Shown: positions 33,404-42,970 of the stretch, piece after piece
How positions within the stretch are numbered: the first letter of the stretch is position 1
Layout of the letters: each line of letters begins with the position of its first letter
Origin: UTCFX2 sp002050125
Lineage (GTDB): Bacteria; Chloroflexota; Anaerolineae; Anaerolineales; UBA4823
Length of the DNA stretch: 64,000 nucleotides
Direction of reading: 5' to 3'
NCBI GenBank assembly: GCA_027494035.1
Contig: JAOSJQ010000001.1
Location: 1,178,001 to 1,242,000, forward strand
Made by a program: the position numbers and the translations under genes
The notes under the pieces: generated by a model
Databases searched by the model: none
Told to the model about the DNA's origin: nothing
What the model saw: the letters and a program-made list of their open reading frames with translations, nothing else

Positions 33404-34549
33404 TCAGCTTGCCAGGTGCATGGGCATGATGACGTGGAGGAACTCCGCCTGCCCATCGCTTCCGCCCACGGGTCGGATGGTGCCCGGCAGGGTGTCGGCG
33501 GTTGTCTCCAACGCCACATTGGGGGTGTGGATCACGTCCAGCACCTCGCGCAGGAAGCGGACGTTGAAGGCGATCAGCAGCGGGGGACCTTCGATAGCTG
33601 CATCGACCATGTTCTGGTTGAAGCCGGTCTCTTCGGACTGCCCGGAGATCTCGACCACACCGGATTGGAGCTCGCCGCCCGGGTTGATGTTGAGGCGCGC
33701 AATGTGCGAACCTTCGCGGGCAAAGATCTCAGCCTGCTTGCAGGCTTTGAGGAAGGAGGCGGTCGAGAGGACCGAGCGCGTCTCGCAGCGGCGCGGGATA
33801 ATCTGCTCGTAATCGGGGAAGGAGCCTTCGATAAGCTGGGAAACCAGCTCAACATCGTCCAGGCGGAAGATGACCTGGCCGCGCTCTTTGGGCAGAATCA
33901 TGCGCACAGTGCGCTCGCCGTCGCTGGCGATGCGCGCCAGTTCAGCCAGGGCACGGGCGGGTATCACCGCTTTAAGCGGGTGAGCGGCGGGCGTGGAGAG
34001 CGATCCTTTGCGCACCGAGAGCCGGAAACCATCCGCAGCGGCGAGGGTGATCTGATCGTCCTGGACGTTGACCAGCACGCCGGTCAGGATGGGGCGTGCG
34101 TCGTCGGTCGAGGCGGCAAACACCACCTGCTGGACCATTTCTTTGAAGTCCGCCACGTTGATCTCCAGCGCCTGACTGAAGTCCGCGACCGGCATGGGCG
34201 GAAACTCCTGAGCGTCGATACACTTGAGATCGGTGTTCGAAGCGCCGCAGCGCAGGTTGAGGGTCTGGGTGCGGAGGTTGAGGTCCATCTCTACCTGGGT
34301 GTCGTAAAGGGTGCTCACCAGGTCGGAGAAGGTGCGAGCCGGTACGGTGGTGGAGCCTTCTTCGTGGATCTTGGCGCCAATCCAGCAGGTGATGCCCAAT
34401 TCCAGGTTGGTCGCCGAGAGGCGCAGGCGCCCTTCATCTGTGGCGATTAAAATGTTCGCCAGGACGGGCAGTGTGCTGCGCGGAGAGACCGCGCGCGAGA
34501 CGATGCCGAGACCGCGAGCCAGATTTTCTTGCAGAACGGTTACCTTCAT
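33404..34549 (-). CDS. dnaN: DNA polymerase III beta subunit (sliding clamp)
   Basis: 381 residues, with three repeats of the clamp fold. Recognisable pieces are ENLARGLGIVSRAVSPRSTLPVLANILI at the start, DFKEMVQQVVFAASTDDARPILTGVLV in the second domain and a C terminus IRPVGGSDGQAEFLHVIMPMHL. It encircles DNA and tethers polymerase. It is monocistronic here, with no dnaA or recF beside it, so this is not the usual origin-linked arrangement. Confidence 0.95.
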   Translation of the reverse strand: MKVTVLQENLARGLGIVSRAVSPRSTLPVLANILIATDEGRLRLSATNLELGITCWIGAKIHEEGSTTVPARTFSDLVSTLYDTQVEMDLNLRTQTLNLRCGASNTDLKCIDAQEFPPMPVADFSQALEINVADFKEMVQQVVFAASTDDARPILTGVLVNVQDDQITLAAADGFRLSVRKGSLSTPAAHPLKAVIPARALAELARIASDGERTVRMILPKERGQVIFRLDDVELVSQLIEGSFPDYEQIIPRRCETRSVLSTASFLKACKQAEIFAREGSHIARLNINPGGELQSGVVEISGQSEETGFNQNMVDAAIEGPPLLIAFNVRFLREVLDVIHTPNVALETTADTLPGTIRPVGGSDGQAEFLHVIMPMHLAS

Positions 34550-34742
34550 AATGGCAGTCCACTCCTAGATTAACGTAAGTTTCCAGAAAAACACGATACC
34601 CAGCCAGGTTTGTCGCGCAAGGCTGCACCCCCGCAGGGAAGATACAGCCAGGGGTATCCTACCGAACCCGCCGAAGTTCAAAAAACCTCAGCGTACCCGT
34701 GATTGACTGATATCGAAATTATAAACGATAACAGAAACGATA

Positions 34743-34770
34743 ACAGGGTGTTTGCAGCCAAACACCCTGT
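34743..34770 (-). terminator. Terminator after the glutamate dehydrogenase gene
   Basis: A perfect 12-bp inverted repeat (ACAGGGTGTTTG, loop of four, then its complement) lies 40 bp past the gdh stop. On the minus strand it is followed by a T-containing tail. The rest of 34550-34809 shows no gene. Confidence 0.6.
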
Positions 34771-34809
34771 CGATTAGAAAACGCAGCACAAAGAGCCGGG
34801 TTGGGAGGC

Positions 34810-36096
34810 TTAAATCCAGCCGCGCAGCTCCATCGCGGTGACGACGCGTTTGATGGCGACCATGTAAGCGGCATCGCGCATATAGACTTTCTCGCTCTCG
34901 GACATCTCGAGCACGCCGCTGAACGCCTGGGTCATCTTGGTGTCGAGGCGATCGAGGGCTTCCTCGCGCGTCCAATAGTAATTCATGTCGTTTTGAACGC
35001 CCTCGAAGTAGGAAACCGTCACCCCGCCCGCGTTGCAGAGGAAATCTGGAATGACGAAGATGGGGCTGGCTTTGAAGACATCATCGGCTTCAGGGGTGGT
35101 GGGTCCGTTGGCGCCCTCGGCGACGATGCGCACCCGGTCGCTGACCTTTTTGACGCTTTCAGCATTGACCTGACCTTCGAGAGCGGCGGGGATCAGCACT
35201 TCCACGTCCTTGGAGATCCAAGCCTCCGCATCCTCGATGACATAGCCGGCTTCCCGAGCCTTGCTTTTATCGATCGAGCCGTACTGGTCGGTGATCGATT
35301 GAAGAAAGCGCGGATCGACCCCAGCCTGGCGCGAGACGGTATAAGCCGCGCGGTCATCACGGTCCCAATAGGAGACGCAGATCACTTTGCCGCCCAGCAG
35401 ATCGGTAAAACCGATGGCAGCGTACTGAGAAACGTTGCCAAAGCCCTGGATGGCGGCGGTGGATTTCTGCGGGTCGATCTTGAGGTGCTTCATAGCTTCG
35501 CGCACGGAGTAGATTACGCCGAACCCAGTCGCCTCCTTGCGTCCGAGCGAACCGCCTCCGCCAACCGGCTTGCCTGTAATCACGCCGGGGGTATATTGAC
35601 CGACGATCTTGGAATACTCGTCCATCATCCAGCCCATCATCTGCGGGGTGGTGCCGACATCGGGAGCCGGAACGTCCTGGCGCGGCCCGATGTTGCGCCA
35701 CATCTGCTGGACCCAGCCGCGGCAGAGGCGCTCTTTTTCGTTGACGGTCAGCGTAGCCGGGTCGACCGGCACGCCGCCTTTTCCGCCGCCAAGTGGAATG
35801 TCGGCTACGGCGGTCTTCCAGGTCATCCACATCGCCAGGGCGCGCACCGTATCCATCGTCTCCGAGGGGTGAAAGCGGATGCCGCCTTTGCCTGGACCGC
35901 GAGCGTCGCAGTGCTGGACGCGATAGCCAAACAGCAGCCGGATCGAGCCGTCGTCCATGCGAATGGGGATCTCAAATTTGAACTCTCGGGACGGCCAGCG
36001 CAGGATCTCGGCAACCTGTGGGTCGAGGTTCAATTGCTCAGCTACATGGTCGAACTGGCGTTGAGCCATTTGAAACGCATTGATCATTTCAGACAT
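34810..36096 (-). CDS. gdhA: Glu/Leu/Phe/Val dehydrogenase, probably glutamate dehydrogenase
   Basis: About 428 residues. The substrate-binding half shows YRVQHCDARGPGKGGIRFHP and the catalytic Lys region PLGGGKGGVPVDP. The nucleotide-binding half shows AAIQGFGNVSQYAAIGF, the GxGxxG-like turn. It interconverts glutamate with 2-oxoglutarate and ammonia. The length fits hexameric bacterial GDH. ATG 36096 is chosen over 36102 because AAGGAG then has proper spacing. An aminotransferase gene lies upstream but a terminator separates them. Confidence 0.92.
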   Translation of the reverse strand: MSEMINAFQMAQRQFDHVAEQLNLDPQVAEILRWPSREFKFEIPIRMDDGSIRLLFGYRVQHCDARGPGKGGIRFHPSETMDTVRALAMWMTWKTAVADIPLGGGKGGVPVDPATLTVNEKERLCRGWVQQMWRNIGPRQDVPAPDVGTTPQMMGWMMDEYSKIVGQYTPGVITGKPVGGGGSLGRKEATGFGVIYSVREAMKHLKIDPQKSTAAIQGFGNVSQYAAIGFTDLLGGKVICVSYWDRDDRAAYTVSRQAGVDPRFLQSITDQYGSIDKSKAREAGYVIEDAEAWISKDVEVLIPAALEGQVNAESVKKVSDRVRIVAEGANGPTTPEADDVFKASPIFVIPDFLCNAGGVTVSYFEGVQNDMNYYWTREEALDRLDTKMTQAFSGVLEMSESEKVYMRDAAYMVAIKRVVTAMELRGWI

Positions 36097-36134
36097 ACGC
36101 ATTTCTCCTTAAACAAAGTCTAGTTGGATGCGGT

Positions 36135-36178
36135 TTTTTCGAAAAAATACAGGCGGGCACCCCGGTATGGCGCCCGCC
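36135..36178 (-). terminator. Terminator between the aminotransferase and gdh genes
   Basis: GGCGGGC (36152-36158) pairs with GCCCGCC (36172-36178). On the minus strand the stem is followed by TGTATTTTTTCG. It lies in the gdh leader, so it could also act as an attenuator. Confidence 0.6.
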
Positions 36179-36353
36179 GCATGTTTCCGCCGTATGCAGG
36201 TTAACCCACTCATAACCGCTTACCCTGCTCCTAAGCAGAGGGTAGCAGAAGGGGGAGAGACCGTCAAGGGAAAAGCAACACCTTCGCCAAGTGATTTACT
36301 TCCCTTTTTTTGACCCAACCGCCTGGCGCAGCGGCGCGATCCGAATGCGCGGC

Positions 36354-37517
36354 TTACCCGTGGCGGTGCATGAAGCGCTCGATGCGATGCAGCGCTTCTT
36401 CGATCTTCTCGTACGCGGTTGCGTAAGAACAGCGCACAAAGCCTTCGCCGCCGGCGCCAAACGCGGAACCCGGAACAACCGCCACTCTCTCCTCTTCGAG
36501 CAACAACTGGGCAAAGCTCTCGTCGTCCATATCGGCGAGCGAAATTTTCGGGAAGGCGTAGAACGCGCCCAGCGGCTCGAAAGTGGGCAGACCAAGCCGG
36601 TTCAACCCACCGACGATGAGTTTGCGGCGCCGGTCGTATTCGGCGCGCATCTCCTCGACGTAGCTCTCGCCGATTTGCAGGGCGACGAGGGCGGCTGACT
36701 GGGCAGTGGTTGGCGCCGACATGATGGTGAATTGATGAATGCGCAGCAGCCCCTGGAGTATTTCAGCCGGGGCAGCGGCATAGCCAATGCGCCAGCCGGT
36801 CATGGCGTAATCCTTTGAAAATCCGCCGAGCGTAATGGTGCGCTCGCGCGCGCCTGGCAGGGCGGCAAAACTGACATGGGCTGGGCCGTACACCAGGCGG
36901 TCGTAGATCTCGTCCGAAATCACGACCAGATCATGTTCTTCAGCGATTTTCAACACTTCGAGCAGGGTATCGCGCGAGGCGACCGCCCCGGTGGGGTTGT
37001 TGGGATAGCCGATCAGGATCGCCTTGGTGCGGGGCGTCACCGCCCCCCGCAGAGCTTCCAGGTTGGGCTGGAAGTTGTCCTCCATCCGGCTGGGGATCTC
37101 GACTGGCGTCCCGCCTGCCAAAATGACCTCCGGCTGGTAAGCCACAAAACACGGGGTGGGGATCAGCACTTCTTCGCCCGGGTTCAAAATCGCAGTCATC
37201 GCCAGATAGAGGGCTTCCGAGACGCCCACGGTGATCACAATCTCGCTGACCGGGTCGTAGGAAACGCCATGATGCCGTTCCAGATGAGCAGCCAGGGTCT
37301 GGCGCAGCTCCAGCAAGCCGGAGTTGGAGGTGTAATGGGTCTCGCCGCGTTGCAAAGAGGCGATGCCAGCCTGGGTGATCGAATCGGGGGTCGCGAAATC
37401 CGGCTCTCCGATGCCGAGCGAGATCACGTCTTTCATCGTGGCAACGATGTCAAAGAATTTGCGGATTCCAGAGGGTTTGAGCGTGGCTACCCGCTGGGCG
37501 AGATAGGGTTTTGTCAT
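36354..37517 (-). CDS. PLP-dependent aminotransferase, class I/II
   Basis: 387 residues. PLP-binding residues are in YPNNPTGAVA, VISDEIYDRLVYG and TLGGFSKDYAMTGWRIGY, where the Lys forms the Schiff base. The C terminus has FVRCSYATAYEKIEEALHRI. It resembles aspartate/alanine aminotransferases of subgroup I-gamma. It heads toward gdh and may supply or use glutamate. Exact amino acid specificity cannot be deduced. Confidence 0.9.
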   Translation of the reverse strand: MTKPYLAQRVATLKPSGIRKFFDIVATMKDVISLGIGEPDFATPDSITQAGIASLQRGETHYTSNSGLLELRQTLAAHLERHHGVSYDPVSEIVITVGVSEALYLAMTAILNPGEEVLIPTPCFVAYQPEVILAGGTPVEIPSRMEDNFQPNLEALRGAVTPRTKAILIGYPNNPTGAVASRDTLLEVLKIAEEHDLVVISDEIYDRLVYGPAHVSFAALPGARERTITLGGFSKDYAMTGWRIGYAAAPAEILQGLLRIHQFTIMSAPTTAQSAALVALQIGESYVEEMRAEYDRRRKLIVGGLNRLGLPTFEPLGAFYAFPKISLADMDDESFAQLLLEEERVAVVPGSAFGAGGEGFVRCSYATAYEKIEEALHRIERFMHRHG

Positions 37518-37528
37518 TTCGGCTCCTT

Positions 37529-37774
37529 TTAGATTTTTTCAGGCGCAGACTGTTCGATCTCGCTGACCCGCCAGGCTTGCCCCGCAACGGAATAGCAACA
37601 ATCGAACACTGCACCATCCACTGTGACGACCCGATAACCGGTCCCGTCCGGAGAGCGCCAGCCTGCCAGGACTGTCTTGACCGTCCTGCGGCAGCCCTGC
37701 CAGTGGATGGCAAGCGGACGCCCCGGATAATCGATCTCCGAGCGACATTCCAGGCGGGTTATGATGCCTGACAT
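37529..37774 (-). CDS. Small conserved hypothetical protein
   Basis: 81 residues, beta-rich, with RPLAIHWQGCRRTVKTVLAGWRSPDGTGYRVVTVDGAVFDCCYSV. The alternation of short strands and turns suggests a small SH3-like or PRC-like barrel, but I do not recognise a named family. It lies 16 bp after the nucleotidyltransferase gene and 11 bp before the aminotransferase gene, on the same strand, so it is probably in their operon. An overlapping frame (37539-37778) looks like a shadow. Confidence 0.55.
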   Translation of the reverse strand: MSGIITRLECRSEIDYPGRPLAIHWQGCRRTVKTVLAGWRSPDGTGYRVVTVDGAVFDCCYSVAGQAWRVSEIEQSAPEKI

Positions 37775-37790
37775 GCAATGCCGCTCCAGA

Positions 37791-38804
37791 TCAGAAAACT
37801 ACCTCGGTGTTATCGCCAGCGTTTATCACGCCCGCGCGGCGCTTGAGGCGCGCCCGGCGCCCCAGTATGGAACCTTCCAGGATCACGCCTTTTGTCTCAG
37901 CCTCGTCACCCAGGATCGAATCGCGGATGATGGACTGCCTGACGTGGCAGCCTGCCCCGATCGAAACGTTCGGGCCGAGGATGGCGCCCTCCACCTTAGC
38001 CGATGGATGGATGTACACGGGCGGGTAAATTACCACGTCCTGACGCTCGAGCGCCTGGGCGGTGTTATCCTGACCCTTCTGGAGCAGATAGCGGTTGGTC
38101 TCGAGCAGCGCTTCGGGGTTTCCCGCGTCCAGCCAGACATCGACGGACTGGGTGCGCATGTGCAGCCCGCCCTCCAACATGATATTGACGGCATCCGCGA
38201 GATAATATTCGCCTTTGAGCTGCAGATCGCGCTTCATTTGCTCATCGATGGCAGCCATCAGCCGCCGCGCATCCTGAAAGTAATAGAAACCGACGATCGC
38301 CAGGTTGTTCGACATATCGGACGGCTTTTCGATCAAGCGCAGCACACAGCCATCCTCTCCAACCTCTGCCACGCCGAAGCGGCGCGGGTCGGGGACAGAC
38401 TTGACCCACACCACCGCCTCGGCTGACTCATCTTTTAGAAAGGAGAGGTCTGATTCAATCAGCGTATCCGCAAAGACGATCAGCAGCGGCCCTTCGAGCA
38501 CGTGTTCCGCCAACTTCAGCGCGTGCGATTGGCCGCGCGGGTTCTCCTGCACGATGAAATGCGAATTGATCTGCGGATATTCGCGGCGGATGTGCTCTTC
38601 AATCTGATCGCCCAAATACCCCACAATCGAAACCAGCTCGATGTTTTGTGGATCGGGCAGCGTGGACAGGCTGCCCAGGACATGATCCAGGACCGTCTTG
38701 CCAGCCACACTGACAAGCTGCTTGGGCTTGCTCCAGGTGTGCGGTCGGAGGCGCGTGCCCAATCCTGCCATCGGAATAACCACCTTTAAGGTATCAACGC
38801 TCAT
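37791..38804 (-). CDS. Sugar nucleotidyltransferase with left-handed beta-helix tail
   Basis: 337 residues from ATG 38804, which has GGGAG upstream (the frame is open to 38825). The Rossmann-like domain starts VVIPMAGLGTRLRPHTWSKPKQLVSVAGKTVLDHVL, the NTP-binding signature of the RmlA/GlmU family, and has LIVFADTL as the metal site. The C-terminal 75 residues are hexapeptide repeats (IHPSAKVEGAILGPNVSIGAGC). It makes an activated sugar (UDP- or dTDP-glucose type) in the cytoplasm. Neighbouring genes do not reveal the pathway. Confidence 0.88.
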   Translation of the reverse strand: MSVDTLKVVIPMAGLGTRLRPHTWSKPKQLVSVAGKTVLDHVLGSLSTLPDPQNIELVSIVGYLGDQIEEHIRREYPQINSHFIVQENPRGQSHALKLAEHVLEGPLLIVFADTLIESDLSFLKDESAEAVVWVKSVPDPRRFGVAEVGEDGCVLRLIEKPSDMSNNLAIVGFYYFQDARRLMAAIDEQMKRDLQLKGEYYLADAVNIMLEGGLHMRTQSVDVWLDAGNPEALLETNRYLLQKGQDNTAQALERQDVVIYPPVYIHPSAKVEGAILGPNVSIGAGCHVRQSIIRDSILGDEAETKGVILEGSILGRRARLKRRAGVINAGDNTEVVF

Positions 38805-39004
38805 ACATTTTCTCCCGTGATTCACCCGCCTCGCATGTTATTTTCCCATAGAAAACTTAGCAGAAAACTAAGATCACATCGCATTCAAAATGATTCTAGA
38901 GGCAATCTTAACTGGCGTCAAGCGACGGAAATCACAGCTTACGCCTATCAAAAATAACGCCGCGAATAACCCGTAAACCGCGCAGCCGGTCGGGCACGAC
39001 GAGG

Positions 39005-39985
39005 TCAATTGTGGCCGCGCACTGCATGCGGACGATAGCGCTCCTCCAGAAAGGCGATATCCGGCTCAGAGAGCTGGATCTGTAAAGCCGCAACAGCCTG
39101 CTCCAGATGATGCATGCGGGTGGCGCCGATGATCGGCGCGCAGACCCCGGGCCGGCTCAACAGCCAGGCTAGCGCGACCTGAGCCGGCTGAACCGCGAGC
39201 CTGTTTGCCAGCTCGACCACCCGCCCGACAATTTGGTCGTCAGATGGATCGTCATAGAGGTGCGGGATAAAATCGTCGCTCTGCGAGCGCGGCGTTTGAC
39301 CCGAAACGTCCAGTCGGCGCGCCCCAGCCAGCAAACCGCGCGCCAGCGGGCTCCAGGGAATCACCCCCACCCCTTCGTGCCGGCAGAGCGGCAGCATCTC
39401 CCGTTCTTCTTCGCGATAGAGCAGGTTGTAATGGTTCTGCATCGAGATAAAGCGCGTCCAACCGTGCAGGTCAGCCAGGTAAAGCGCCCGGGCAAACTGC
39501 CAGGCGTACATGCTGGATGCGCCAATATAGCGCGCCTTGCCGGCGCGCACCACATCGTGCAGCGCTTCGAGCGTCTCTTCCAGCGGGGTTTCGGGATCAT
39601 AACGATGGATCTGGTAGAGGTCGACATAATCCACCCCGAGCCGGCGAAGCGACTGGTCAATTGAGCGCATAATATGCAGGCGCGACAGACCGCGTTCGTT
39701 TGGACCATCGCCGAAGGGGTGAAAGACTTTGGTCGCGATGACCACTTCTTCGCGCCGGGCATAATCGTGCAGGGCGCGGCCGGTCACCTCTTCGCTTACG
39801 CCGAGCGAATACATATCGGCGGTATCAAAGAAGTTGATCCCCAGTTCCAGGGCGCGTTTGAAGAACGGTCGGCTGTCCTCTTCGTTCAGCACCCAACTGC
39901 GCCATTGGGGAGTTCCATAGCTCATGGCGCCCAGGCAGATGCGCGAAACTTTGAGCCCCGTCCGTCCGAGATTGATATAGTCCAT
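39005..39985 (-). CDS. Aldo/keto reductase
   Basis: 326 residues in a TIM barrel. It begins MDYINLGRTGLKVSRICLGAMSYG. The catalytic Asp and Tyr are in FDTADMYSLGVSEE, the Lys in VVIATKVF and the His in LYQIHRYDPETP. NADPH-binding residues are in the IIGATRMHHLEQAVAAL segment. It reduces carbonyls of unknown identity, most like the YajO/Tas group. It is followed by a short gap and no clear partner. Confidence 0.92.
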   Translation of the reverse strand: MDYINLGRTGLKVSRICLGAMSYGTPQWRSWVLNEEDSRPFFKRALELGINFFDTADMYSLGVSEEVTGRALHDYARREEVVIATKVFHPFGDGPNERGLSRLHIMRSIDQSLRRLGVDYVDLYQIHRYDPETPLEETLEALHDVVRAGKARYIGASSMYAWQFARALYLADLHGWTRFISMQNHYNLLYREEEREMLPLCRHEGVGVIPWSPLARGLLAGARRLDVSGQTPRSQSDDFIPHLYDDPSDDQIVGRVVELANRLAVQPAQVALAWLLSRPGVCAPIIGATRMHHLEQAVAALQIQLSEPDIAFLEERYRPHAVRGHN

Positions 39986-40015
39986 GCGCCAGCTCCTTTC
40001 GTAGGTCTACGAAAT

Positions 40016-41785
40016 CTATGCAATCGAATCCAGCGTCTCGATTGTGCGCAAGCCAAGATCAACGGCGCGCTGGAGGGTCTCAGCATCGAATGCGAAACGA
40101 ACGCCGGCAGCCTGGAAAAGCTGAGGCACGGCAGCCGTCCCGCCAAGGGCGAGCGCCCGGCGGTAGGCGGCGACAGCCCCGGCTTGATCCTGAAGGGCGT
40201 TTTGCCAGATTTGAAAGGCGCCCAATTGAGCCAGACCATATTCTACGTAGTAAAACGGTTCCTGCAAGATATGCAGCTTGCGCTGCCAGCCGGTCGTCCG
40301 TTCGACCTCCAGCTCGCTCCAATCCACCCCGGTCATGAAGCGCTCCCAAAGAGCATCCCACTGGCGGTCGCATTCAGCCGGGTCCACAGCCTGCGAGGGG
40401 TGCGTATAAGCCCAGTGCTGGAAGCCATCCACGACCGCCATGTAAGGCCAAAACAGGATGGAGCTTTCCAGAAACTCGATGCGCGCCCGCGCTGCATCCG
40501 CCTCGGTGTAGAACCCACCCTGACCGCGCGGCAGATAAGGCGCGCTAAGCAGTTCCATTGCGATGGAGGCAACTTCGGCAAACTCGAGCGCGATGCGTTT
40601 CTGCTGGAAATAAGGCAAATGATTGGTCTCGAATACGTGAAAGGCATGCCCGCCCTCGTGCAGCAATGTCTGCACATCATCATGGATCCCTACCGCGTTC
40701 ATCAAGATGAACGGTCGCTGCGAGACCGGAAAATCGGTGCAGTAGCCGCCGGGCGCTTTACCCTTGCGGTTCTCCAGATCCAACAGGTTTTCAAGGCGCA
40801 TGATCGCAAAGTATTCGCCCAATTGAGGGTCGACGCGCTCGAAGATGCGCGCCACACCGGCTTCGAGCTGTTCTATCTGTTCATAAGGCTGCAATGGCGG
40901 ACGGCTGCCGGGGTCCACCAGCAAATCCCAGGGATGCAGCTCATCTACGCCCAGCTTCGAACGCCGGCGCTCGTACAGATGCCGGGAAGCTGGAACGACG
41001 ACCTTTTCAATCGCGGCATGAAATTGCGCGCAATCCTGGGGAGTGTAATCGAAGCGCAGCATCTTCTTCCAACGATAAGCCCGGTAATCGGGCAGGTCGA
41101 GGTTAGCAGCCAGGCGGGTTCGTACTGTGAACATTTCCGTCCAGAGCGCGTTGATGGCTTGACGGTCTTCCAGCCAGCGGCGCATCTCAAGCCGCCAGGC
41201 AGCCTCGCGCAGCTCGCGCTCCGGCTGGCGCTGAACCGACTGGAGCTGGATCAGGGTGAATTCCTTGGTTTGCCACTGCACGGTCTGCGCGCCGATGATC
41301 TTGTCGTACTTTGAACTAAGTTTCAGCTCCTCAGCCAGCAAGGGCAGGTTCGCCGGACTGAAGATCTCCACTTCGGCTTGTATATTGCGCAGGGGCAGCT
41401 CGAAGCCGGCTGGTTGAAGCCCGCTCTCAAGCAGCTTCTTACCCAGTTTTTGCTCAGCCGCTTCAGCGTTTACAAAGATGTCGTCTAAATAACGGTTGTA
41501 GCGCGCTTCGGCGTCCGGGTCGTTCGTGTTCACCGTGACGGCGACGTACAAACGCTGATAAGTCTCGTAGATCAACCCCGACAGATGCGACCAATCCGTC
41601 AGCCAGAGAGTGACATTTTCAGCGTCGATCGACTGCCCTTCGAGCAGGGCAAAGAGCGGTTCGATCTGCGCCCAGGACCAGTCGCAGAATTCGATAGGCT
41701 CCGCCGGCAGTTTTCGAGCCAGTGTTTCATGTAGGTGTTCGTTCAATTCAGCCTCGCTAACAGTGTTATAGATGATACGATCCAT
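40016..41785 (-). CDS. M3 family metallopeptidase (oligoendopeptidase F-like)
   Basis: 589 residues. The zinc motif HEGGHAFH is in LLHEGGHAFHVFETNHLP, and the third ligand region EFAEVASIAMELLSAPYL follows about 25 residues later, as in M3 peptidases. The preceding CTDFPVSQRPFILMN is also typical. No signal peptide is present, so it should degrade peptides in the cytoplasm, perhaps together with the M42 enzymes. Length and motifs are complete. Confidence 0.9.
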   Translation of the reverse strand: MDRIIYNTVSEAELNEHLHETLARKLPAEPIEFCDWSWAQIEPLFALLEGQSIDAENVTLWLTDWSHLSGLIYETYQRLYVAVTVNTNDPDAEARYNRYLDDIFVNAEAAEQKLGKKLLESGLQPAGFELPLRNIQAEVEIFSPANLPLLAEELKLSSKYDKIIGAQTVQWQTKEFTLIQLQSVQRQPERELREAAWRLEMRRWLEDRQAINALWTEMFTVRTRLAANLDLPDYRAYRWKKMLRFDYTPQDCAQFHAAIEKVVVPASRHLYERRRSKLGVDELHPWDLLVDPGSRPPLQPYEQIEQLEAGVARIFERVDPQLGEYFAIMRLENLLDLENRKGKAPGGYCTDFPVSQRPFILMNAVGIHDDVQTLLHEGGHAFHVFETNHLPYFQQKRIALEFAEVASIAMELLSAPYLPRGQGGFYTEADAARARIEFLESSILFWPYMAVVDGFQHWAYTHPSQAVDPAECDRQWDALWERFMTGVDWSELEVERTTGWQRKLHILQEPFYYVEYGLAQLGAFQIWQNALQDQAGAVAAYRRALALGGTAAVPQLFQAAGVRFAFDAETLQRAVDLGLRTIETLDSIA

Positions 41786-41842
41786 CCATAGGTCGAACGA
41801 TAGTCTCGCAGCGCTGGTTTACACGTATACTGACAGCGCGGT

Positions 41843-42841
41843 TCACCAGCCCTGGGTGTACCATTTCAGATACAACGGCATGTGCTCGCTCCAGTAAGCT
41901 TCGTTGTGGTAGCCCGAGAACAAATGCCATTCATGCGAAATGTCTTTTTCATCCAGAAGCTCCTCGAACCAGGTGGCAGAGCGCAAAATCTCGGGCCGGT
42001 CGCGATCGCCAATATCGATGTAGATCCTGGGCAAAGAGAGCGTGGGAATGGTATCCAAATAAGTGCGCATGGCTTGGGCGTCGGTGTGAAAGACCGCCGG
42101 GCTGTGCGCGCCGATTGCCCGAAACATTTTCCAATACGCCAGCCCGAAATGGATCGCCCAGCCGCCGCCGCGCGAGAGCCCGCCGACAGCTCGATATTGA
42201 GCGGTCGGGCGGGTGCGGTAAGTTTCGTCAATGTGCGGAATAAGCTGTTCGATAAACGCTTGCGCGAAGCCGCTCTCGGGCGGCTCGCCGCCATAACGCT
42301 CGTAAGGCATCACGATGATCAGGGGCGGGATCTCGCCGGAAGCAATCAGCCGGTCGGCAGTCTCGTCCGCGCCGATGCGGTCCCACTGCTCATCCGTGAA
42401 GCCCTGCCCATGGATCAGATAAAGCACGGGGTAGCGCTCGGTGATGGACTCGTGGTAGCAGGGCGGTAGGTAGATGCGGTAAACCAGCGGATAGCGCAGC
42501 AGTTTGGTTTCCAGACTGCCGTGGACGATGCGCCCGCCCTGCTCCAGACAGGCTGGCGCGCGCGGCGCGGCAGTCTGGGTGGGGGAAGGGGAAGCCGGCA
42601 GGGAAGTCGCGCGCCCAGGCGAAGAGGTTGGCGAAACAAGCTGGGTAGCAGTGAGCGTTGGGGCACGGGTTGGGCTGGCGGAGGGGGTGGACAGCAGGGC
42701 GTCCGTATCCACCGGCGCCAGGATTTCAGGCGCCTCGGGCGCCCTGGCTTCGCTTTGCCAGACCTGATGTACGTCTTTCGCGCAGGCGCTCAGCCCGGGA
42801 AAGAGGACGATCAAAATCAACAGCCATCGCGGGCTAGTCAA
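41843..42841 (-). CDS. Esterase-family (Fes/D-type) lipoprotein, alpha/beta hydrolase
   Basis: 332 residues. The lipobox LSAC is followed by a Thr/Pro/Ala linker of about 70 residues. Then comes a hydrolase of the putative esterase family (YRIYLPPCYHESITERYPVLYLIHGQG). The nucleophile Ser is in VGGLSRGGGWAI, the acid probably in YIDIGDRD and the His in FSGYHNEAYW. It is anchored outside the membrane. The substrate could be an ester of sugar, feruloyl or siderophore type; sequence does not decide. Confidence 0.85.
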   Translation of the reverse strand: MTSPRWLLILIVLFPGLSACAKDVHQVWQSEARAPEAPEILAPVDTDALLSTPSASPTRAPTLTATQLVSPTSSPGRATSLPASPSPTQTAAPRAPACLEQGGRIVHGSLETKLLRYPLVYRIYLPPCYHESITERYPVLYLIHGQGFTDEQWDRIGADETADRLIASGEIPPLIIVMPYERYGGEPPESGFAQAFIEQLIPHIDETYRTRPTAQYRAVGGLSRGGGWAIHFGLAYWKMFRAIGAHSPAVFHTDAQAMRTYLDTIPTLSLPRIYIDIGDRDRPEILRSATWFEELLDEKDISHEWHLFSGYHNEAYWSEHMPLYLKWYTQGW

Positions 42842-42970
42842 ATTGCTCCAAAATTCGAGCCGAATACGGCAGGTAGAATAGAATGCGCCGTAGGATGAAA
42901 ATCCTCCGACGCTCAGGGTTCCGACAATAGCAGCAGGTGGTGGAAAGTTTACCCTGCAGTCAATGCTTGG

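Noticed and set aside
36203..36244. Inverted-looking TACCCTGCT / AGCAGAGGGTA in the aminotransferase tail
   Set aside because: Pairing is imperfect and there is no T tract in the direction of the gene. The stem at 36152-36178 is a better terminator.
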